Assembly (NCBI GenBank): GCA_019104905.1
Contig: JAHRXB010000092.1
Location: 1 to 11,559 of the forward strand
DNA: 11,559 nucleotides
Direction of reading: 5' to 3'
From: Bdellovibrio sp.
Lineage (GTDB): Bacteria; Bdellovibrionota; Bdellovibrionia; Bdellovibrionales; Bdellovibrionaceae
The stretch's first letter is position 1. Each line of letters opens with the position of its first letter. The position numbers were made by a program, and so were the translations under genes. The notes below the pieces were generated by a model. It did no database searches and was not told the DNA's origin. It saw nothing but the letters and a program-made list of their open reading frames with translations. Of this stretch, positions 1 through 6,304 are shown piece by piece.

Positions 1-336
1 GAAAACTTGGTTTATCCAAAGTCCTTCGCGGGTTTGGACCTGATGTATATCCCCATTTACGGGAAAATGACTTGGTTTAATGAAAAGATCGTTCCTTTTG
101 ATCTTTATTTCTCGGCGGGTTACGGAACGACCAACACCCAGGCGGGGGAAAATGCTGGGACGATCCATTTAGCGACAGGTCAGATTTTTGCGCTTTCCAA
201 GGCTTATGCAGTTCGCTGGGACTTTAGCTGGAACTTCTTTAATGCGACCGGCATTGATGGTTCGACAAACTCTTTCAACAATCTCTTCCTGACCGTGGGT
301 ATGAGTTGGTTCTTTCCGGAGGCTAGTTACCGATGA
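1..336 (+). CDS. Outer-membrane beta-barrel protein, C-terminal part (GltA/GltB type), 5' end outside window
   Basis: The reading frame is open from the first base, so this is the last 111 residues of a gene that begins upstream. A TTG at position 7 is in frame but probably internal. The residues show alternating polar and hydrophobic/aromatic strands (for example DLYFSAGYGTT, YAVRWDFSWNFF, NLFLTVGMSWFF) separated by short turns rich in Gly, Asn and Thr. That is the pattern of the closing strands of an outer-membrane barrel, and the aromatic stretch close to the C-terminus fits a final strand. In the Myxococcus gliding machine, barrel proteins GltA and GltB form an outer-membrane complex with GltC, whose homologue follows here with a 4-base ATGA overlap. 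Barrel identity is seen from the pattern; the Glt assignment rests on context, and GltA cannot be told from GltB with only this fragment. Confidence 0.75.
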   Translation, partial: ENLVYPKSFAGLDLMYIPIYGKMTWFNEKIVPFDLYFSAGYGTTNTQAGENAGTIHLATGQIFALSKAYAVRWDFSWNFFNATGIDGSTNSFNNLFLTVGMSWFFPEASYR

Positions 337-1916
337 AGAAATTATTACTACTCCTGATTGTCGCAAGTTTTGTTATGCCGACGACAAGTTCGGCGCAACG
401 TAAGGCAAATTCAAAACAACTCACTCCTCGTCGAGCAGCGCCGGTGATTCCGTCGAATTCACGTGAGGCTACTTTGCGCAATCAGTTGAGCAATGCTCTG
501 CGGATGGCGCAAGGGGGGCAGTATGAGTCCGCGGCGAACTCATTATTTTCTCTCAGTCGACGTTCTGAATTGGCCGATGAACGTCCGCAAATAAAATACA
601 TTCTGGGAACTATGTTGATCGAACTGAAGATGTACCAGACGGCGGCCTTCCAGTTTGTCGACGTGATTCGCACAAAACATCCAAAATACTCTAAGATGGC
701 GATTGAAAAGCTTTCGATTGTGGCCGACAGCTTGGGTGACGACACGATCTTAAACTATGCGATTTCACGGGTGGATCTTAATGATTTCCCAGCCAACTTG
801 AAGGACATGATCCACTTCCGTTTGGGTGAGATCAAACTGCGCAATCGTGAGTTTGGGCAGGCGGCCGAGCTTTTTGGTCGTGTGAGTTATGGCAGCAGTT
901 ATTATTTCCAAGCTCTTTACAGCAAGGGTCTGGCCGAACTTGAAGCCAATCAGCCGGCATTGGCCATCGGCACTTTCAACAAGATGTTAGACGCTCGCCG
1001 AAAGGCTCCCGTCACTGATACGAACAGAGTGGCGGCGCAAATCGGCTTGGCGCGGGCTCTTTATCAAAAGCAAGATTGGGAGGCTTCTATTGAGGCCTAT
1101 TCGCAGGTGCCACGAGATACTATCATGTGGCATGACGCGATTTTTGAACAAAGTTGGGCCATGCTTCGTGCGGCTCGCTTCCGTTCGGCTTTAAGTAATT
1201 TCCAAACTCTCCATTCGGCATATTATGAAGACTTTTATATGCCGGAGAGTTTACTTCTTCGTTCCATCGTTTACCTCTACATCTGTAAGTACGACGAGAT
1301 GGAAAAGGTTCTAAGTCTTTTTGAAAAGACTTACGGGCCGGTTCGTACCAGAATCGGAGACTTCTTAAAGACGACCACAGAAGCCAGCGCTTTCTATGCG
1401 GAAGTTGAGAAGGCTCACTTTATGAAGACGACAGAGAAAAGCGCGAACTTACGTTTACCTTACATCGTTCTTCGTCACGTTTTGGATCAAGGGGACGTGA
1501 AAAGATCCATGCATTATATCGAAAAATTGAATCAGGAAAGAAGCCGGGTTGAGGCAAACTCTTCTTTCCGTGCTTCACCACTGGGACAATATGCCCTGAA
1601 GATCCTTAGCAATCGCAGTCGCAATGCGAAGTTTGCAGTGGGTGACATGGCGAAGGCTCATCTCCTCAATATGAGGGTGGAACTTCGTGATCTTTATGAA
1701 CAAGCCGGATTTATTCGTTATGAGATGATCACGGGTCGTAAAGAGAGCATCAAAAAGAAAATCGCCGGAAAGGATATTGGAACGGAACAGATCGACGAAA
1801 AGGTGGATCGTCAGTTCTATATTCAAAATGGTTACGAGTACTATCCATTTAAGGGCGAGTACTGGTTGGATGAAGTTGGAAATTATCACTACCTTGGCAA
1901 ACAAAGCTGCGAGTAA
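333..1916 (+). CDS. gltC: Secreted TPR protein, GltC-like component of the gliding/envelope machine
   Basis: The 527-residue product starts with a signal peptide: MKK, a run of leucines, and a likely signal peptidase I site after TSSA near residue 21. A basic, Ser/Pro-rich stretch follows. From about residue 45 to 460 it is almost entirely paired amphipathic helices with TPR-like spacing (AANSLFSLSRR, YQTAAFQFVDV, FGQAAELFGRV, WEASIEAYSQV), suggesting a periplasmic protein-interaction superhelix. The C-terminal end is not TPR and carries an aromatic/acidic motif, PFKGEYWLDE, at residues 505-514. The start overlaps the barrel gene's stop (ATGA), and GGAGG lies 10 bases upstream. In Myxococcus, GltC is a TPR protein working at the outer membrane with barrel proteins GltA/B. 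Position next to a barrel gene and before the GltD-like gene supports the name; the TPR fold alone would not. Confidence 0.72.
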   Translation: MKKLLLLLIVASFVMPTTSSAQRKANSKQLTPRRAAPVIPSNSREATLRNQLSNALRMAQGGQYESAANSLFSLSRRSELADERPQIKYILGTMLIELKMYQTAAFQFVDVIRTKHPKYSKMAIEKLSIVADSLGDDTILNYAISRVDLNDFPANLKDMIHFRLGEIKLRNREFGQAAELFGRVSYGSSYYFQALYSKGLAELEANQPALAIGTFNKMLDARRKAPVTDTNRVAAQIGLARALYQKQDWEASIEAYSQVPRDTIMWHDAIFEQSWAMLRAARFRSALSNFQTLHSAYYEDFYMPESLLLRSIVYLYICKYDEMEKVLSLFEKTYGPVRTRIGDFLKTTTEASAFYAEVEKAHFMKTTEKSANLRLPYIVLRHVLDQGDVKRSMHYIEKLNQERSRVEANSSFRASPLGQYALKILSNRSRNAKFAVGDMAKAHLLNMRVELRDLYEQAGFIRYEMITGRKESIKKKIAGKDIGTEQIDEKVDRQFYIQNGYEYYPFKGEYWLDEVGNYHYLGKQSCE

Positions 1917-1919
1917 AAT

Positions 1920-4900
1920 ATGAAAGTCAACAGGCATCAACTTCTTGTTTCAAGTCTTCTGATTGCACTCTGCGCAGGGCCGGCGGCCTTCGCGCAAGGT
2001 ACTACCGTAAAAACCACAAAGGTCGTCAAGAAAAAGACTGTGGGCGAGTTGTTGTCGCAGGCCGGAGAAAGCAGCCGCGGGGGGCGAGTTCAAATGTCCA
2101 AGACGGACACGTCTTTGCCGTCTGCAAATCTTGGTTTTAAAGATGGCGTGAAGTCTTACAATCTTGAGTCTGTGAAGCCACCTCGTTCCTCTGAGATCAT
2201 GCAAAGAGAATCCGGCGGCGGGGAAAAGGCTGAATACGAAAGAGTCCTCGATCAGCAGATCGGAGAACTCTATAAGTTGACTCAAAAGTTTAAAAGCAGC
2301 CCGAATCGCGGCGAGCTTTGGCTACGTTTGGCAGAGCTCTATGTTGAAAAGGCGGGTTTGATCGACTCTCGCAAGCAAGATGACTATGATGCGAAACTGC
2401 GCGCCTTCCAGGCTGGAAAAACCAAAAATAAGCCAAAGCTGGATGTTGCGGAGGCGCGGGAGTATAACAAAAAAGCCGTGCAGCTTTATGAGTGGTTCCA
2501 ACGGGACTTCCCTCGTGACGAGAAGATGAGTCAGGCGCTTTTCTTCTTAGGATACAATTATTTTGAATTGGGCGAGGTTAAAAAAGGGGCTCATTATTAC
2601 GAGCAATTGACCCAGGGATATCCGAACTCCTCCTTTGTTGGGGAAGCGCACTTTGCCTTGGCTGAATACTACTTTGAAAATGAAAAATGGGCGCAAGCCT
2701 ATAAAGAGTATTCATTTTTGATTAAAGAAAAAAAACATCGTCTGCACACCTTTGCCCTGTATAAAGGCGCTTGGTGTCTTTTCCGCATCGGAAAGGTTCA
2801 GCAGGCCATGAACTATCTTGAGTTCATTATTAAGACGGGGAAAGCCGAGATCGGTGAACAGTTGGCAGGAAAACGTTCTGTCAACCGCAACCGTCTTGAA
2901 AACGAAGCCCTGCGGGACATCGTCGTGTTCTATGCAGAGGGCGGAGATCCGTCTAAAGCGGCTTCCTACTTTAAGAATCTGGTGGGTGGCGACTACAATC
3001 CCTACCTAGAACGGTTGGCATATCAATATTCTGATCGCGGTAATAAGGATGCTTCTCGTGAGGTCTTTAAGCTTCTGATTTCTCAGAACCCCACGTCTCC
3101 GAAGGCCTTCGAGTATCAGTATCAGATCGTGCAAAACTATTATTATGCTAAAAACACGTCGCGCTTCAAAACGGAGCTTTATAGTTGGGTCAAAGATTAT
3201 GACTCAAATGGTGCTTGGTACGCGGCCAACAAAGGCAATAAAGAGCTGATTGAAAGTTCCTATAAACTGCGAGAGACCACGTTGCGCAACTACGTTTTGC
3301 AACAGCATCAGACCGCACAAAACTCCAGAGCGCCGTATTCTCAAGCTCAGGCCAATGAAGGTTATCAATTATATCTTCGCGAGTTTGCCGACTCAGCCAG
3401 CGCTGGAGATATGCACTTTTATTACGGTGAGCTTTTATATGACATGAACAAGTACGATGAAGCGTCCATGCAGTACAAATGGGTTGTCGACAATGCTCCG
3501 CAGAGTAAGTTCTATGGAAAATCGGCACAAAATTTAATTTTGTCCGTGGAACGCAGTATTCCTTCGGATCAGGAGATGCAAAAACGTGTCGGGACGTCGT
3601 TAGATCCCGTGCCGCTTGAGCCTAAAGTGGATCGCTTTATCAAAGCGGGGCAATGGTATGTGGAAAAATTCCCTGGTTCTGAAAAGTCTGTCGAGATCAA
3701 ATTCCGTATCGGTCGACTTTATTATCAAAGCAATCACTTTGATGAAGCGACGAAGTACTTTAAAGAGATCGTTCAGCAGAGTCCCAATACGAAGTATGCG
3801 GAGTATTCGGCCAATCTTCTTTTGGATATCTACAACCTGAAGAAAGACTACGTGGGTTTAGAAAAGACAGGAGCAGAGCTTCTCTTGGTGCCTTCTATTG
3901 CGTCCTCAAAGGCGGGGGCCGATATCCGTGGAGTTCTTGAAAAGGCGTCATTTAAGCGCGGTCAGGATCTGGAACTTGAAAAGAAATACGCGGACAGTGC
4001 GCAAGTTTATGCGGCTTTTGCCAAGCAGAATCCCAAATCAAGTCTGGCGGTCACGGCGTTGTTTAATGCCGGCGTCAACTTTGAAAGAGCCGGCATGAAT
4101 AGTCCTGCGATTGAATCCTACCAAGGAGTGATCGCATCGAAGGACCCGAGCGCCGATAAGTTAAAACCCAAAGCCTATCGTCTTTTGGCAAAACAGTATC
4201 AAGATTCCGCTCGTTTCGAAGAGGCGGCAAAGCTTTATCGACAAGCGGCTCAGGAAAGTCCGACAGATCCATTAGCGCCCAATTTGATTTACAATGCGGC
4301 GGCTCTCTATGAAGCGCTGGGAAAATCAGATGACGCGATTCGGGCTTATACGGAATTTACAAAATTAAACAAAAAACAGTCAGACAACGTCGAGGCGGTC
4401 TACAGCATGGCACAGATTCACCGCAAGGCGGGTCAGAATGCGGCGGCCATTGCTCGCTATACGGAATACGTGGAAGCCGGCGGGCGTGATCAAGAAAAAG
4501 TCGTTGAAAGTGCTTACTGGGTTAGTGAACTTTCTCGTCGTCAAAAGGCCATGACCAAAGCCAACGAGTGGAGTCAAAAGACTTTGGCGCTGCAAAAGCG
4601 TTTTGCTCCAAATAAGAAAGGTGTTGGGGCTTCTTACGCCGCGAAGATTAAGTTGGATGAAGCTGAAGGAACTTTTAAAGAGCTGAAGGGTGTGACCTTC
4701 CCGGCGGACCCGAATAAACAAAAAGCGGCTGCCGATAAAAAAGTAGCTCTTTTGACAAAACTCACGGGCGAGTTGGCGGAAGTTATCAAATACGACAGCG
4801 CGGAAGAGATCGTGAGTTCACTCAGTATTTTGGCGGAAGCCAATCAGAACATGGCGCAAGCGATCTTAAATGCTCCTCTTCCTCCGGGATTAAACGCAGA

Positions 4901-5126
4901 AGAGACCAAACAATACAAAGCTGGCGTTGAAAAGTTCGCGGAACCTTTCAATACGAAAGTCCGTGAAAGCTTTAAGTTGGCGGTCGATCGGGGTCTGGAG
5001 TTGGAAGTCTATAATGAAGGATTTAGAACTGCTTACGACTATATGAGCAAAATTGAGCCCAAGAGCTACTACAATGGCGGAGAAATTGGCTCTGACATCC
5101 GCTTAGTAAACTGGATAGGTCAATAA
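1920..5126 (+). CDS. gltD: Very large periplasmic TPR protein, GltD/AgmU-like
   Basis: The 1068-residue product has an N-terminal signal peptide with a likely cleavage after AAFA (residue 25). A flexible, charged linker runs to about residue 120, followed by a long array of TPR-like helix pairs from about 130 to 890. Typical units are ELWLRLAELYVEK, ALFFLGYNYFELGEVKKG and LAPNLIYNAAALYEALGKSDDA. The last 150 residues form a separate helical domain with LNAPLPPGLNAEE and a conserved-looking end, SKIEPKSYYNGGEIG. Size and architecture match GltD (AgmU), the roughly 1200-residue periplasmic TPR scaffold of the Myxococcus gliding machinery, and the following genes match the gltE-F-G order. The gene begins 3 bases after the previous stop with only a weak ribosome site, suggesting translational coupling. 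It probably bridges inner- and outer-membrane parts. A generic YbgF/BamD-like TPR role is less likely given size and neighbours. Confidence 0.78.
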   Translation: MKVNRHQLLVSSLLIALCAGPAAFAQGTTVKTTKVVKKKTVGELLSQAGESSRGGRVQMSKTDTSLPSANLGFKDGVKSYNLESVKPPRSSEIMQRESGGGEKAEYERVLDQQIGELYKLTQKFKSSPNRGELWLRLAELYVEKAGLIDSRKQDDYDAKLRAFQAGKTKNKPKLDVAEAREYNKKAVQLYEWFQRDFPRDEKMSQALFFLGYNYFELGEVKKGAHYYEQLTQGYPNSSFVGEAHFALAEYYFENEKWAQAYKEYSFLIKEKKHRLHTFALYKGAWCLFRIGKVQQAMNYLEFIIKTGKAEIGEQLAGKRSVNRNRLENEALRDIVVFYAEGGDPSKAASYFKNLVGGDYNPYLERLAYQYSDRGNKDASREVFKLLISQNPTSPKAFEYQYQIVQNYYYAKNTSRFKTELYSWVKDYDSNGAWYAANKGNKELIESSYKLRETTLRNYVLQQHQTAQNSRAPYSQAQANEGYQLYLREFADSASAGDMHFYYGELLYDMNKYDEASMQYKWVVDNAPQSKFYGKSAQNLILSVERSIPSDQEMQKRVGTSLDPVPLEPKVDRFIKAGQWYVEKFPGSEKSVEIKFRIGRLYYQSNHFDEATKYFKEIVQQSPNTKYAEYSANLLLDIYNLKKDYVGLEKTGAELLLVPSIASSKAGADIRGVLEKASFKRGQDLELEKKYADSAQVYAAFAKQNPKSSLAVTALFNAGVNFERAGMNSPAIESYQGVIASKDPSADKLKPKAYRLLAKQYQDSARFEEAAKLYRQAAQESPTDPLAPNLIYNAAALYEALGKSDDAIRAYTEFTKLNKKQSDNVEAVYSMAQIHRKAGQNAAAIARYTEYVEAGGRDQEKVVESAYWVSELSRRQKAMTKANEWSQKTLALQKRFAPNKKGVGASYAAKIKLDEAEGTFKELKGVTFPADPNKQKAAADKKVALLTKLTGELAEVIKYDSAEEIVSSLSILAEANQNMAQAILNAPLPPGLNAEETKQYKAGVEKFAEPFNTKVRESFKLAVDRGLELEVYNEGFRTAYDYMSKIEPKSYYNGGEIGSDIRLVNWIGQ

Positions 5127-5977
5127 TGAAAAAGATCTTAGTTATACTCTCTCTTTTTGTTATGGCGGGGTGTTCTTCCAGTTCGGTGAAGGAAACCAAG
5201 ACGGAATCGTCTGAAGTGAAGACCGTAACGGAAGCGCCGGTTGCGAAGAAGGAAGAACCGAAGGCTCCCGTGGTCGAAGAACCGGCCCGTCCGGTAATTC
5301 CTGCGACCCCATCGCAGTATGCGGAGCTGAACGAGGCTATCAAGTCTCAAAGCGACGAAAAGATCTATCAGGCGGCCACTCATATTTTGACTCAATCGCC
5401 GAACGATACGAAGGCATTGAATGCCTTGGCGATGTATCATTATAAGCGAGGTCGATTTGATCTTTGCCGTTACCTTTTAAATAAAGCGATTGCCGCCAGC
5501 CCCAAAATGGCCGAGCTGTATTCAAACTTGGGTATCGTCCAGTTGGCGCAAGGGGAAAGACGCGAGGCTATTAAATCGTTCCGCAAGGCTTTGGACATCA
5601 ACAACGATGAAGCGGTGGCCGCTTCCAATTTAGGCGCCATCTATGTTCAAGAAAAAGATTATGGAAAAGCTCAGATTGTCCTTGAGACCGCTTACAAGCG
5701 AGGCGTGCGTGATTCGCGAGTTTTGAATAACTTTGCGATTGCCCTGACCGCCCATCGCAAATTCGATCGGGCCGAAGATCTTTACAAGACGATCTTGAAA
5801 GACAATGCGAACAATAAGGATGCTTTATATAATTATGCAACACTGTTGGTAGACCATATGGGTAAATACCAAGAGGGTTTGGACCTAATTAACAGACTAA
5901 AGTTTGTAGGTGGGCCTGCAGATACTCGCAATAAAATTATTGCTTTGGAAAATAAGGCGAAAGCTGGTTTAAAATAG
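5126..5977 (+). CDS. gltE: TPR lipoprotein, GltE/AglT-like
   Basis: The 283-residue product begins with a lipoprotein signal, MKKILVILSLFVMAGC, giving a lipidated Cys16. Serines follow, so there is no Asp at +2 and an outer-membrane destination is expected. Residues 17-93 are a Lys/Glu/Pro-rich tether that would let the body reach into the periplasm. Residues 94-263 divide exactly into five consecutive 34-residue TPR units starting at D94, M128, E162, D196 and N230; the second (SNLGIVQLAQGERREAIKSF) is nearly canonical. A 20-residue tail follows. GltE (AglT) in Myxococcus is a TPR lipoprotein that partners the large GltD protein, and the same adjacency is seen here with a one-base TAATG overlap and GGATAGG as a possible ribosome site. 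A PilF-like pilotin is an alternative for an isolated TPR lipoprotein, but the context argues against it. Confidence 0.78.
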   Translation: MKKILVILSLFVMAGCSSSSVKETKTESSEVKTVTEAPVAKKEEPKAPVVEEPARPVIPATPSQYAELNEAIKSQSDEKIYQAATHILTQSPNDTKALNALAMYHYKRGRFDLCRYLLNKAIAASPKMAELYSNLGIVQLAQGERREAIKSFRKALDINNDEAVAASNLGAIYVQEKDYGKAQIVLETAYKRGVRDSRVLNNFAIALTAHRKFDRAEDLYKTILKDNANNKDALYNYATLLVDHMGKYQEGLDLINRLKFVGGPADTRNKIIALENKAKAGLK

Positions 5978-5998
5978 AGTGAAGGATTGGTGAAAGCT

Positions 5999-6304
5999 AT
6001 GTTGCGATATGTAATCCAAATTTCAATTTTTGTGGCAATGATCTGTGCGTTTGACCAGAGCTTTGCGCAATCAGATCGCACATCGTCAACGACCACCACT
6101 GTGACCACAACCAAGAAGGAACGAAAAGCGACGTTGAATTTCGAAGATGAGTTGGTCGAAGGAGCAACCCAAAAACCGGAATTGTTCTATCTTTTTCAAA
6201 AGAAGAACTTCAACTACAAAAGATTGATTAAATTAAGAGAAAACTTTTTACCCGAGATGAGAAGAACAACAGAGGACATACAGCGGGTTCGGGGTGGTAA
6301 TTGA
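5999..6304 (+). CDS. gltF: Small secreted protein, GltF-like
   Basis: From the ATG at 5999 the product is 101 residues. In-frame GTG (5990) and TTG (5987) starts would add three or four. AAGGA at 5982-5986 lies too close to the GTG and rather far from the ATG, so the start is uncertain. The N-terminus is a signal peptide (hydrophobic segment after LRYV, likely cleavage after QSFA), so the protein should be periplasmic. The mature part has a Thr/Ser-rich stretch, then an acidic segment (NFEDELVEG), then a basic helical end with KKNFNYKRLIKLRENF and PEMRR. I recognise no catalytic motif. It occupies the gltF slot between gltE-like and gltG-like genes, and GltF in Myxococcus is a small periplasmic gliding component; the name is mainly positional. 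It overlaps the next gene by four bases. Confidence 0.62.
   Translation: MLRYVIQISIFVAMICAFDQSFAQSDRTSSTTTTVTTTKKERKATLNFEDELVEGATQKPELFYLFQKKNFNYKRLIKLRENFLPEMRRTTEDIQRVRGGN

Noticed and set aside
7..9. TTG at position 7 as the real start of the barrel gene
   Set aside because: The frame is open to the window edge, there is no signal peptide after the TTG, and 109 residues with only the last strands of a barrel would not be a complete outer-membrane protein.
2728..2735. A8 run inside the GltD-like gene as a programmed frameshift site or a sequencing error
   Set aside because: The zero frame continues with good TPR-like sequence on both sides, and the other frames stop soon after; no downstream structure was evident.
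5598..6114. Antisense open frames across the GltE/GltF junction
   Set aside because: They lie opposite clear TPR and signal-peptide coding sequence and show no ribosome site or recognisable protein features.
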